Below, in pieces: positions 7,211-14,966 of a stretch of DNA of 64,000 nucleotides. The translations under genes were made by a program, and so were the position numbers. Under the pieces are notes generated by a model. The model saw nothing but the letters and a program-made list of their open reading frames with translations, made no database searches and was not told the DNA's origin. The stretch is from DAIPKP01 sp964539095 (GTDB lineage: Bacteria > Synergistota > Synergistia > Synergistales > Aminiphilaceae): NCBI GenBank assembly GCA_964539095.1, contig CAZIFL010000003.1, positions 1 to 64,000 of the forward strand, written 5' to 3'. Each line of letters begins with the position of its first letter. Within the stretch, counting starts at the first letter, position 1.

Positions 7211-8422
7211 ATGGATAAACATATCAAAAACCGGATGAAACTTCTGCGGAAAAAGGGTGAGGCTCTTCGAGAGGAGCTTGTGGCTCTTCGGAGGGATTTG
7301 CACCAGAATCCCGAGGTAGGCTTTTCTCTGGAGAGGACAGCCTCTCTCGTGATGGCTGCTCTGGGGAGTGCGGGAATTTTCAGCAGACGCTGTGCAGGTA
7401 CGGGGATTGTGGGGGTTGTGCAGGGTGATCTTCCCGGCCCGGTAACGGCCTTTCGGGCAGATATGGATGCTCTCTCCATGAATGATGCCAAGGATGTTCC
7501 CTACCGATCCATGGTCCCCGGAAAGATGCACGCCGCAGGGCATGATGCCCATACGGCGATCCTCGTGGGAACCGGGCGTCTTCTCCGGGAGATGCGCCAT
7601 GAGTTTCGAGGTACAGCGCTGCTTCTCTTTGAGCCCGCCGAGGAGACCGAAGGGGGGGCGCTTCCTATGATTCGGGATAAGGCGCTCGAAAACCCCGTGC
7701 CGGAGTGTATCTTCGGCTACAATGTCTCTCCCGAGCTTTCCGTGGGCAAGGTGCGCATCTCCCCCGGAAGGGTCTATGCCGCTTCGGATATGTTCGATAT
7801 CCATATCATTGGTGAAGGGTGCCACGGAGCCTATCCTCACAAGGGAAAGGATGCCCTTGCCATCGCCTCCGCTCTGGTGACGCTGTTGCAGCAGGGGATA
7901 AGCCGAGAGATAGATCCCGTGCAGCCCGCGGTGCTCACCGTGGGAACCTTCAACGCCGGAGAGGCGCGAAACGCCGTGGCTCGCGAGGCTTTCCTTTCGG
8001 GAATTCTCCGCACCCTTGATCCGGGGGTTCGCAAGCACCTCCGGGCGTGGCTTCAAAAGACTGTGGAGGGGGTGGCCGCGGGGATGGGGGCCCAGGGAAT
8101 TGTGCGCATACGGGAAAGCTACCCCTGTGTGGTGAATCATCAGGGGCTGGTTTCGTACGTATGCGATCAGGGGGAGGCCCTTTTAGGCAAGCAGTGCATC
8201 CGCACCCCCGAAGAGCGTCCCTCTATGGAAGTGGATGATTTCTCCTACTTTACCCAGCATGTCCCCGGAGTTTTCTACTTTCTCGGTTCTGGAAACGAGG
8301 CCCGGAAGAGCTGTTATCCCCTGCATTCCCCCCTTTTTGATGTCGATGAGGATGTTCTCCCTCTGGGGGCGGTATTCAATGCGACCCTCGCTCTCGGGTA
8401 CGGAGAGAGTGAAGCACCGTAG
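7211..8422 (+). CDS. M20-family amidohydrolase with altered metal site
   Basis: 403 residues, paralogous along its whole length to the protein at 3954-5156. RADMDAL and PAEETEGGALPMI are conserved, but the block that normally reads HACGHD is HAAGHDAHT here, so the cysteine that binds metal in most M20D enzymes is replaced by alanine. Known members with this change may keep activity with altered metal use; here this is untested. I start at the ATG at 7211, with AAGGA and AGGTGA at 5-10 bases; a GTG directly before it is the alternative. It is monocistronic, ends at a strong bidirectional terminator, and appears to be controlled by the divergent FCD-type regulator. Confidence 0.87.
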   Translation: MDKHIKNRMKLLRKKGEALREELVALRRDLHQNPEVGFSLERTASLVMAALGSAGIFSRRCAGTGIVGVVQGDLPGPVTAFRADMDALSMNDAKDVPYRSMVPGKMHAAGHDAHTAILVGTGRLLREMRHEFRGTALLLFEPAEETEGGALPMIRDKALENPVPECIFGYNVSPELSVGKVRISPGRVYAASDMFDIHIIGEGCHGAYPHKGKDALAIASALVTLLQQGISREIDPVQPAVLTVGTFNAGEARNAVAREAFLSGILRTLDPGVRKHLRAWLQKTVEGVAAGMGAQGIVRIRESYPCVVNHQGLVSYVCDQGEALLGKQCIRTPEERPSMEVDDFSYFTQHVPGVFYFLGSGNEARKSCYPLHSPLFDVDEDVLPLGAVFNATLALGYGESEAP

Positions 8423-8457
8423 TTTTAGCTCGCGTAGTTCTGAAAACAGAGCTTTAG

Positions 8458-8507
8458 AAAAGAGCCCCTTGGGAAGCGGCGTAATCCGCTTCTCAAGGGG
8501 CTCTTTT
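8458..8507. terminator. Bidirectional terminator
   Basis: AAAAGAGCCCCTTG (8458-8471) pairs with CAAGGGGCTCTTTT (8494-8507), with further pairing (GAAGCGG/CCGCTTC) inside. A and T runs at either end suit both the amidohydrolase and the convergent paaK-small gene transcript. Confidence 0.9.
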
Positions 8508-8525
8508 GGGATGAAGACGCTCTAC

Positions 8526-8630
8526 CTACTCGGTCTCCCGCAGGGCTTCCAGATGTGCAAGAGCCAGATCACCCAGATCTTCCCGCATAATTTCCATCTC
8601 CGCTTCGCTCCGCTCAACTATGGGGCTCAT
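8526..8630 (-). CDS. Small acidic protein of 34 residues, unknown function
   Basis: A 34-codon reading frame starting MSPIVERSEAEMEIM, preceded by AAAGGAGG at ideal spacing, one of the strongest ribosome sites in the window. It lies 82 bases after paaK on the same strand and before the shared terminator, so it should be co-transcribed with paaK. It is acidic and likely helical. I recognise no family. The good ribosome site and operon position favour a real gene, but its shortness means it could still be chance. Confidence 0.5.
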   Translation of the reverse strand: MSPIVERSEAEMEIMREDLGDLALAHLEALRETE

Positions 8631-8712
8631 CTCTTTTCCTCCTTTGATATTCTTGTCTTGAATACTGTAACGCCTCTGCTCCAACTCCAAAAACATCGCG
8701 GTCTTTTGGAGA

Positions 8713-9960
8713 TTACGCCACTTTTTTGATCCGTACCGCCTTGCCTGCAGATCGCTCCAGAGTTCCGGGTTCAAAGAGCCGCAACCCCACTCGAACTCCC
8801 AGAAGATCCTTGAGTTCTCCCGAGGTCTGGCGCATCAGGTTTCTCTCGGCTTCCTCCGAAAGGGGGATTCTGCTCTCGCAACAGACCGTAAGCTCCTTCA
8901 TGCCTCCCCTTTCGGAAACTTCCAGGAAGTAGTGGAGCGAGAGCCCCGGCACCCTTCCGAGTGCTACCTCTACCTGAGAGGGGAAGACGTTGACCCCCCG
9001 AATGATCAGCATATCGTCACTGCGCCCCAGAATACGGGCGATTCGTTTCTCCCCGCATCCGCAGGGGCAGGGCTCGGAGTAGAGCCGGGAGAGATCCCGG
9101 GTGCGGTAGCGGATCATGGGGAGAGCCTCCTTGGTAAGGGTGGTGATGACGATCTCCCCGGTCTCTCCGGGGGGAAGCGCCTCCCCCGTCTCGGGGTTGA
9201 TGATCTCCACCAGGAAGTGGTCTTCGTCGAAGTGGAGTCCTTCGCGGAGGGGGCACTCCATGGCCACCCCGGGGCCGATGATCTCGGAGAGTCCGTAGGA
9301 GTCGAGAGCCAGGATCCCCAGGCTCTGCTCCAGGTGGGTACGCATCTCCTCGGTCCATGCCTCGGCCCCGAAGATCCCCAGCCGAAGCTGAAGATTGCCC
9401 TTCTTGCGGGACTGCAGCACCTCCGCAAGGTGTAGGGCGTAGGAAGGGGTGCTGGTGAAGGCAGTGGTTCCCAGATCCTCCATGAGAAGCACCTGACGCT
9501 CCGTAAAGCCTCCACCCGAGGGGATCACCAGCGCTCCGAGTTCTTCTGCCCCCCAGTGAAATCCCAGCGCCCCCGTAAAGAGGCCGTACCCCAGAGCGAT
9601 CTGGAAGATGTCCTTCGAAGAGAGACCCGCCACCGCCAGGCGATGGGCCATGAGGGAGGACCAGGTGGCGATATCCTGCCGGGTGTAGGCCACCACGGTG
9701 GGCTTTCCGGTGGTTCCCGAAGAGGCGTGGATGCGTACCACCTCTTCTTTATCGCAAGCCAGAAGACCGTAGGGATAGGTGTCCCGAAGGTCGTTTTTGG
9801 TGGTGAAGGGGAGCCGGGAGAGGTCTTCCAGGCTGCGGATATCTCCGGGGGAAATCCCCATATCCTCCATCTTGGCCCGATAGTGAGGCACCCTCTCCCA
9901 TACTCGCTGTACAACCCTCTGTAACTGATCTGTTCTCTGCTCGTCCTTGCTCTTCTGCAT
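8713..9960 (-). CDS. paaK: Aryl-acetate (phenylacetate)-CoA ligase
   Basis: 415-residue acyl-adenylating enzyme of the PaaK family, close to the usual 430-440. The ATP motif SSGTTGKPT is at residues 80-88, and later blocks include DSYGLSEIIGPGVA, YRTRDLSRL and GRSDDMLIIRGVNVFPSQVE. It forms phenylacetyl-, hydroxyphenylacetyl- or indoleacetyl-CoA with ATP. In anaerobes it partners indolepyruvate:ferredoxin oxidoreductase, either in aromatic amino-acid fermentation or, in reverse, in making aromatic amino acids from aryl acids. The ATG at 9960 follows GGAGGAG; longer frames upstream run through the leader terminator. A leader peptide rich in Phe and Tyr and a terminator/antiterminator pair precede it, which points to control by aromatic amino-acid supply and so favours the biosynthetic reading. 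Confidence 0.92.
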   Translation of the reverse strand: MQKSKDEQRTDQLQRVVQRVWERVPHYRAKMEDMGISPGDIRSLEDLSRLPFTTKNDLRDTYPYGLLACDKEEVVRIHASSGTTGKPTVVAYTRQDIATWSSLMAHRLAVAGLSSKDIFQIALGYGLFTGALGFHWGAEELGALVIPSGGGFTERQVLLMEDLGTTAFTSTPSYALHLAEVLQSRKKGNLQLRLGIFGAEAWTEEMRTHLEQSLGILALDSYGLSEIIGPGVAMECPLREGLHFDEDHFLVEIINPETGEALPPGETGEIVITTLTKEALPMIRYRTRDLSRLYSEPCPCGCGEKRIARILGRSDDMLIIRGVNVFPSQVEVALGRVPGLSLHYFLEVSERGGMKELTVCCESRIPLSEEAERNLMRQTSGELKDLLGVRVGLRLFEPGTLERSAGKAVRIKKVA

Positions 9961-10031
9961 GTTTCTGGCTCCTCCTTCCAGAGTTGGCGTGTCATGGTTG
10001 TGACGCTGCATAGTCTCAAAGTGGAAAAGCA

Positions 10032-10069
10032 TAAAAAAGAGGGCTCCCGCCTTGTAGCGGGAGCCCTCT
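10032..10069 (-). terminator. Leader terminator (attenuator) upstream of paaK
   Basis: On the minus strand AGAGGGCTCCCGC (10069-10057) pairs perfectly with GCGGGAGCCCTCT (10050-10038) around TACAAG and is followed by a U run ending at about 10032. It lies after the leader peptide stop and about 70 bases before paaK, so it must be bypassed for paaK expression. Its 5' arm can instead pair with 10116-10127. Confidence 0.88.
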
Positions 10070-10094
10070 AGGGTAATTCCGTGAGCACGTACGC

Positions 10095-10184
10095 CTAAAC
10101 GCCGGCCCACCCCCTGAGGGATCCCGCGTTGCTAAAGGCGTAATAATAAAAAAAGGAAGCCGAAAGGCTGTGCATACGGAACAT
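10095..10184 (-). CDS. Aromatic leader peptide (29 residues) of the paaK attenuator
   Basis: A 29-codon frame starting at 10184 after GGAGGAAAATC and ending TAG at 10095. Residues 11-17 read FFYYYAF and Trp26 follows, so six of seven consecutive codons are Phe or Tyr (TTT TTT TAT TAT TAC GCC TTT). Such runs are the hallmark of ribosome-stalling leaders (compare pheL in enterobacteria). It is the first frame of a transcript from an excellent promoter and lies just upstream of the terminator at 10032-10069. Its codons 20-23 include the antiterminator segment. The peptide itself probably has no function beyond reporting charged tRNA-Phe and tRNA-Tyr levels. Confidence 0.82.
   Translation of the reverse strand: MFRMHSLSASFFYYYAFSNAGSLRGWAGV
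10116..10127 (-). promoter_or_regulatory. Antiterminator segment inside the leader frame
   Basis: Minus-strand GCGGGATCCCTC differs by one base from the terminator 3' arm GCGGGAGCCCTC, so it can compete for the same 5' arm (GAGGGCTCCCGC). It begins six bases after the last Phe codon of the FFYYYAF run. A ribosome stalled on those codons would leave most of it free to form the antiterminator. Confidence 0.72.
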
Positions 10185-10230
10185 GATTTTCCTCCAAAAG
10201 ACAAAAATGAAAAAATTGATCTTGCACGAG

Positions 10231-10259
10231 TTTATACCACGGGGCTTTTGAAAAGTCAA
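10231..10259 (-). promoter_or_regulatory. Sigma-70-type promoter for leader-paaK transcript
   Basis: Minus-strand TTGACT (10254-10259), an exact 17-base spacer and TATAAA (10231-10236). The predicted start near 10224 leaves about 40 bases before the leader peptide. Confidence 0.85.
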
Positions 10260-10303
10260 GAGAAAATATTGTTCATGAAAAATGACTTGCTGAACTGGTG
10301 GTG

Positions 10304-10345
10304 CTTTTTCTGTGGGCCGGGGTTTTTCCGAACCCACAGAAAAAG
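10304..10345. terminator. 13-bp inverted repeat after the chemoreceptor gene
   Basis: CTTTTTCTGTGGG (10304-10316) and CCCACAGAAAAAG (10333-10345) are perfect arms. It lies just past the stop of the minus-strand chemoreceptor gene and upstream of the paaK promoter. No U tract follows the stem on the minus strand, so terminator function is only likely from its position. Confidence 0.5.
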
Positions 10346-10356
10346 GATGTGCGTGA

Positions 10357-12408
10357 TCAGGAGGCTGCGGGGAGTGCCCGGGGCTCATCAAAGTGGAAGC
10401 GCTCCAGAAGCGACGCGATTTCCTGGGCCCGTTCGGTAAGGTTGATGGCATGAGATGCCACGGTCTGGGATGCCTCGGAGGTGATCTTTGTCGCTTCCCG
10501 AATGGCGTGCAGCATAGCAGCCGTCTCTCCGGTGCGGGAGGCGATGTCGGAAAGTTCGGTGCCGATCTCCTGCGTGAACGCCGCCTGCTGCTGGCTTACC
10601 GACGCTACCTCCGCAGAGGTGGCGGAGCATGAAGAGACCTCCCGTAATCCCAGCCCCAGCTTCTCCCGCGCTTCTCCGGTAAGGGCTGAAGCTTGGACAA
10701 GTGCCCTAGAGGAACTCTTCGCAGAGGTTAGCGCCTTCCGGGTATGATCCAAAAGGGTGGCTGTGATTTGGGTGATCTGGGATGCTGAGGTGCCCGACCC
10801 TTCCGCAAGATTGCGAACCTCCGAGGCCACCACTGCGAAGCCCCTCCCCGCATCTCCCGCCCGGGCAGCCTCAATGGCGGCATTCAATGCCAGAAGGTTG
10901 GTCTGATCTGCGATATCCTGGATGGAGCGAACAAAGGTTTCGATGGCCTTCACGCACTCCGCCAGCTCTTCCATGCTCTGATTACTCTTCCCGAACTCCT
11001 CTTGAGCCTCCTCCACCGCCCTCAGGGTCTCCCCAAGCCGAAGAGCGGAGTGTTCCACCAGAGAGAGGGCCGAGGAGGAGGCCTTTTCTCCTTGCAGGAC
11101 CGATTCCGTCAGCATACTCGCTCCCGAGGCAACACTCTGGGCCGCTGCGGAGGTGTTTTCCAGGGTGCGGTTATTGCTATCGGAAAGGCTTTCGATCTCC
11201 TCCATGGATTGGCGGATCTCCTCCATAGAGGCAAGCTGTTCCTCCGAGAGAGAGGCCAGAGTTTCCGCCACCTCAAGGTTGTGCTGGGAAATCTCTCTGG
11301 TCGAGCCGATGAGATGTTGGAGAGATCGCTTCATGGAGATGAGACTCCGAGCCATATCCCCGAATTCGTCCTTAGCCTCGGCAATCCAGCGGTTTTCTCG
11401 GGGCACTGTGAAGTCGAGCCGGGAGGCCCGATCCAGAGCGTCTACCAGAAGCCTCGTTCCCCGACTGATTCTTCTGGTAAGATAGAGGAGCCCTGCGATA
11501 ATGAGTATCGAAATGCCTCCCAGAAGGAGTAGGAGCTTTCCCGCAAAGGCGAGAACAAAGGCGGAGACGGCGCTTTCTGGAACCGCTATGGCGAAGGGGT
11601 AGCCTATTATGGTGTTTTCATAGTAGAGAAGGAAGTTCTCTTCTCCGTGCTGATAGTTCCCTCGTCCGGAATGCCCCGCCACCATACGGCGGGCCACCTC
11701 TCGGAGAGATTCGGGAATGTCGCCATCCAAGAGAAGATTGCTCTTGAGAACCTGGCTCTTTTCGGGAGAGGCCAGCAGGGTGCCTTCCGAAGAGATGAAA
11801 AGTCCCCAGGAGCCGGGGAGAATGGCGAGAGATGACACGAAATCCTGGATATGGTCCATAAGGATATCTGCTCCCATCACCCCAAGAAGAGATCCATCGC
11901 TACCGTAGAGGGGGGTGGCCATGGAGATTACAAGCTTTCCTGTCATGGCATCTCTGTAGGGATGTACCGTTACGGTATGTCCTTCTTCTACTGCTTTGAT
12001 ATACCAATCCCGCTTTCGGGGATCGTAGTCTGCGGGAGGAACCCATTCGTTGCTGTTTACGAGTTCTCCCGTCTTTTGAGAACCGAAGAAGATGCCGTTT
12101 ACCCCGGAGTTTTTTTTACGCTCCATCTCCAGGGTGAAAAAGGCCCCAAGGCGTTTCTGAAAGTCTTCAGGAAATCCTTCCGAGGTGAGCATGCTTTTCG
12201 CATAGTTTGCGGCACTCTCGGGGATGTCTTTCATGCTCTGGAAATATCCGTTCAGAATATTTCCAGAGGCCTCCATAAACTGTCTTCCCGTATCGTCCAG
12301 CCGGGAACGCAGCTCCCGGTCCAAAAGAAAAAAAGTACCTCCCCCAAGAAGCAGAAAGAGCAAAAGTACCACGCACAACATGATCCATAGGCTTTTACGC
12401 AGAGACAC
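10357..12408 (-). CDS. Methyl-accepting chemotaxis protein with dCache sensor
   Basis: 683 residues. An N-terminal transmembrane helix (about 8-29) is followed by a large periplasmic double-Cache domain with the block PRKRDWYIKA...PYRDAMTGKLVISMATPL (residues about 130-175), typical of amino-acid or small-acid sensing. A second helix lies near 275-305, then HAMP. The cytoplasmic signalling domain has the canonical tip IADQTNLLALNAAIEAARAG and FAVVASEVRNLAE. Start is GTG at 12408 after AAAGGAG. It would sit in the inner membrane and signal through CheA/CheW. It neighbours the aromatic acid operon, but no link is shown. Confidence 0.93.
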   Translation of the reverse strand: MSLRKSLWIMLCVVLLLFLLLGGGTFFLLDRELRSRLDDTGRQFMEASGNILNGYFQSMKDIPESAANYAKSMLTSEGFPEDFQKRLGAFFTLEMERKKNSGVNGIFFGSQKTGELVNSNEWVPPADYDPRKRDWYIKAVEEGHTVTVHPYRDAMTGKLVISMATPLYGSDGSLLGVMGADILMDHIQDFVSSLAILPGSWGLFISSEGTLLASPEKSQVLKSNLLLDGDIPESLREVARRMVAGHSGRGNYQHGEENFLLYYENTIIGYPFAIAVPESAVSAFVLAFAGKLLLLLGGISILIIAGLLYLTRRISRGTRLLVDALDRASRLDFTVPRENRWIAEAKDEFGDMARSLISMKRSLQHLIGSTREISQHNLEVAETLASLSEEQLASMEEIRQSMEEIESLSDSNNRTLENTSAAAQSVASGASMLTESVLQGEKASSSALSLVEHSALRLGETLRAVEEAQEEFGKSNQSMEELAECVKAIETFVRSIQDIADQTNLLALNAAIEAARAGDAGRGFAVVASEVRNLAEGSGTSASQITQITATLLDHTRKALTSAKSSSRALVQASALTGEAREKLGLGLREVSSCSATSAEVASVSQQQAAFTQEIGTELSDIASRTGETAAMLHAIREATKITSEASQTVASHAINLTERAQEIASLLERFHFDEPRALPAAS

Positions 12409-12808
12409 AGAGTACCACTCCTTTCAAGTGAGAAACACAATGGAAAACCCTTTAGTTTTTCCAGACAAACTTTCCGCTTTCTTTTTGGGAGACACCCTCA
12501 GCATGTCATAGATGTGTAACAGTTTGATGTCGTTGACGTTGCAGTTTCGAGTCCTCCAATTCCTATAACCACGGAGTTGTTATAGTTAGTCTAGTCTAAC
12601 CAATGGGCATTTTAGCAGGGTTTTTCGGTTTGTCAATGAACGTATAGCCCCGTATAACGTGTAGTTTGGAATATGTTTTAGAAAAAACTTTCGAAGCACA
12701 AGTTTTGATTGGCATGGATTGCAATCTCCTCCATAATGGAGTTCCTGGAGAATGTGCGGGTTTCAACAGGTAAAACCATGGGACGCTCTGTCCGGAAAGG
12801 ATAAAGGT
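12409..12808. promoter_or_regulatory. Divergent intergenic region with inverted repeat
   Basis: About 400 bases between the chemoreceptor (minus) and the M48 protease (plus). CTATAAC (12563-12569) and GTTATAG (12579-12585) are perfect 7-bp arms, followed by the near-palindrome GTTAGTCTAGTCTAAC. The region is AT-rich and must hold both promoters; I cannot place them confidently and see no gene. Confidence 0.4.
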
Positions 12809-14077
12809 ATGACATTTGTGGGGTTGTGTATTGTGGTTCTGGGGGGAGATGCCCTCTGGAATCTCTTTCTGCTATGGCGGAACATTCGCTACTATCAAGA
12901 TCTTCGGGAGCGGGGGGTTCCTAAACCTCTGGAAAGGTTTTTCCCCCAGGGGTATGAGGTCTCCCATGAGATAGCCTACGCTCTTCACAGCCTCCGCTTG
13001 AGCTTCTTCTCCCAGGTTGCGGGATTTCTCCTGCTGGGGGGGGTTCTCTTTTTCGGAGGGCTTGGGGTTCTCTGTAGCTGGGGAGTTCGTATGGGAGGAT
13101 CCGGATGGGGAGGGAGCCTGCTCTGTTTCGGAGTTTTCATGCTGGGAAGCGCTTTGCTCCGCCTTCCTCTGGATATCTACCACGATTTTGTTCTGGAGGC
13201 CCGGCACGGTTTTGGCACGAGAAATGTAAAGGTCTTTGTGGGGGACCGGCTGAAGTCCCTGGGTATCCAGATGCTGGTGATGCTCCCTCTCTTCGCAGCT
13301 CTCGTCTCCCTCACGTCGTTGCATTACTGGTATCTCTGGGGGGCTGCTCTCTCTGTTGCTGTGCTTCTGCTCTTCTCCTATCTTGCTCCGCAGTGGCTTC
13401 TTCCTCTCTTCTACACCCTCAAGCCTCTGGAGGACGCTTCTGTAAGGGAGAAGATCGAAGCCCTTCTCGAAAGGGCCTCTCTGAAATGTCAGGGGGTCTT
13501 TGTGGGGGACGAGAGCCAGCGCTCCCACCACGCCAATGCCATGGTGCTCGGCCTGGGAAAGGCCAAGAAGATTCTCCTCTTCGACACCCTTCTGGAAAAG
13601 ATGGAGGAGCCGGAGCTTCTCGCCATAACGGCTCACGAGATCGGGCACGCTGTGCATGGGCATATTCGCAAGCGTCTTTTCTGGGGCGTTCTCAGTATGG
13701 TGCTTCTCTTCGGCCTTATGGGGTTGCTCTGGGAGCTGCCCCTCCCCATGGATGCAGGGGGTACCGCTACCACGGTGCAGGGAAAGTTTCTGCTTCTTTT
13801 TCTGACCGTAAGTGCCGGAGGCTCTCTGATTTCGGGGCTTCTCTCCCCTCTTTATCGCCGGGAGGAGTTCGAGGCGGATGCCTACGGGGCGAATCTTGCG
13901 GGGAGATCTGCTATGATGGGGGCCCTTCGTAAGCTCGCCACGGGGGAGCTGCATTGGATCGGAGGGGATCCTCTCTATCGGCGGTGGAAGCATACTCATC
14001 CCACCATCTCTGAACGTCTTCAGAGGCTTGATGAGGAGGGGAAGTCTCCCGAAACGGGGGTTTGTGAGGGCTCCTGA
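12809..14077 (+). CDS. M48-family membrane metalloprotease (Ste24/CAAX protease type)
   Basis: 422 residues with several hydrophobic segments. The zinc motif HEIGH is at residues 276-280 and the third ligand lies in EEFEADAYG about 80 residues later. The N-terminal membrane region matches the M48 N-terminal extension of Ste24-type enzymes. In bacteria such proteases take part in membrane protein quality control; the CAAX-processing role is eukaryotic. The ATG at 12809 has GGAAAGGATAAAGG upstream, whereas the longer frame from 12752 lacks a site and a family match. A short RHH protein gene follows 49 bases later. Confidence 0.88.
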   Translation: MTFVGLCIVVLGGDALWNLFLLWRNIRYYQDLRERGVPKPLERFFPQGYEVSHEIAYALHSLRLSFFSQVAGFLLLGGVLFFGGLGVLCSWGVRMGGSGWGGSLLCFGVFMLGSALLRLPLDIYHDFVLEARHGFGTRNVKVFVGDRLKSLGIQMLVMLPLFAALVSLTSLHYWYLWGAALSVAVLLLFSYLAPQWLLPLFYTLKPLEDASVREKIEALLERASLKCQGVFVGDESQRSHHANAMVLGLGKAKKILLFDTLLEKMEEPELLAITAHEIGHAVHGHIRKRLFWGVLSMVLLFGLMGLLWELPLPMDAGGTATTVQGKFLLLFLTVSAGGSLISGLLSPLYRREEFEADAYGANLAGRSAMMGALRKLATGELHWIGGDPLYRRWKHTHPTISERLQRLDEEGKSPETGVCEGS

Positions 14078-14126
14078 AAGGGTTTTCTTGGGTGAAGGGA
14101 CATGGAAGAAAGAAGGGATTTTGTAC

Positions 14127-14345
14127 ATGGACGAATTTAAGGCATTGCGATCCATGGTTCACAAAAAGTGGCAGCATCAGGAGGAGTCTCAGGGGGAGCG
14201 TCCCGCCACGGTGCGGCTTCCCATGAACGTCTATCTGCGCATCGCCGCCTACGCGGCAGATCGTAGGAAGACCGTTTCCGAAGCGCTTGCGGAAATTGCG
14301 GTGGCCTACCTCGACGAAAAAAAAGGCCCCCCGAAAAATTTCTGA
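14127..14345 (+). CDS. Small ribbon-helix-helix-like protein
   Basis: 72 residues. The central segment ERPATVRLPMNVYLRIAAYA followed by DRRKTVSEALAEIAVAYL has the strand-helix-helix pattern of CopG/Arc-type DNA-binding proteins: alternating hydrophobic TVRLP, then two helices. I start at the ATG at 14127 (weak AGAAGGGA site); upstream ATGs overlap the protease gene. No toxin partner is adjacent, so it is more likely a stand-alone small regulator. Family assignment is by pattern only. Confidence 0.62.
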   Translation: MDEFKALRSMVHKKWQHQEESQGERPATVRLPMNVYLRIAAYAADRRKTVSEALAEIAVAYLDEKKGPPKNF

Positions 14346-14371
14346 CGGGGAACCTGGTACGTTGCTTTGCT

Positions 14372-14887
14372 TTACTTGCGGAAGAGAAGTACCTGATACA
14401 CCAGGGATTCCGGGTTATCCGCAATATGAAAGGGGAGGGTAAAGGTGTACCCCTGATCCTCCGGGAGCCGGAGAGTTTTGATGTTCTCCCCGGTAAAGAT
14501 CTGGGGAGGAGTAATGTCCAGCCCCTCAAAGCCCTTCTGGGAGAGGGCTATCACCGCGTGGCCGCTGATCATGTTGGAGATCTCTCCCGCCACGCTGAGA
14601 GCGGTGTCATCCGCGGTGGATGCCTCTATCATGCCGTGGGTCATCTTTGTAACATACTCTGAAAAGCTGGCAAAATCCATAAAAAGAGAGACCGTGCCGT
14701 GGCATCCTTCGCCGTGCACCGAGATAAGCGTGGCAAGCTTGCTCCCCGGCGCGTTTATACCGAGGCAAGCCCTTCTCTTGATGAAAGAGAGGGCGATTCC
14801 CATCTTTTCGCTGGTTTCTATCATGCTCTTCCCGAAGCTGTTCACGAGAAGCGTTATCTTTTCCAGATCCGGCCGATCCAGTGCCAT
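14372..14887 (-). CDS. cheX: Chemotaxis phosphatase CheX
   Basis: 171 residues from the ATG at 14887, ten bases after GAGGAGG; an ATG at 14896 is also possible. The conserved CheX signature E-x2-N-x4 is visible in AGEISNMISGHA. CheX dephosphorylates CheY-P and ends the motility signal in many bacteria without CheZ. It is convergent with the RHH gene. A CheY and a CheX-like protein are encoded separately at 56196-57520, so chemotaxis genes are scattered. Confidence 0.85.
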   Translation of the reverse strand: MALDRPDLEKITLLVNSFGKSMIETSEKMGIALSFIKRRACLGINAPGSKLATLISVHGEGCHGTVSLFMDFASFSEYVTKMTHGMIEASTADDTALSVAGEISNMISGHAVIALSQKGFEGLDITPPQIFTGENIKTLRLPEDQGYTFTLPFHIADNPESLVYQVLLFRK

Positions 14888-14966
14888 GGATTCCATGCCT
14901 CCTCATTTCCTGCCATAACGAAACCTGGTCATGGTAGCACATTTTTCTTTCGGGAGAAACGCCGGA

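Noticed and set aside
10032..10184. T-box riboswitch instead of a leader-peptide attenuator
   Set aside because: A GGGTGG-like string occurs, but it lies inside the leader frame and matches the T-box core only partly. The leader of about 155 bases before the terminator is too short for a stem I with specifier, and the strong ribosome site with a Phe/Tyr codon run fits translation-coupled attenuation better.
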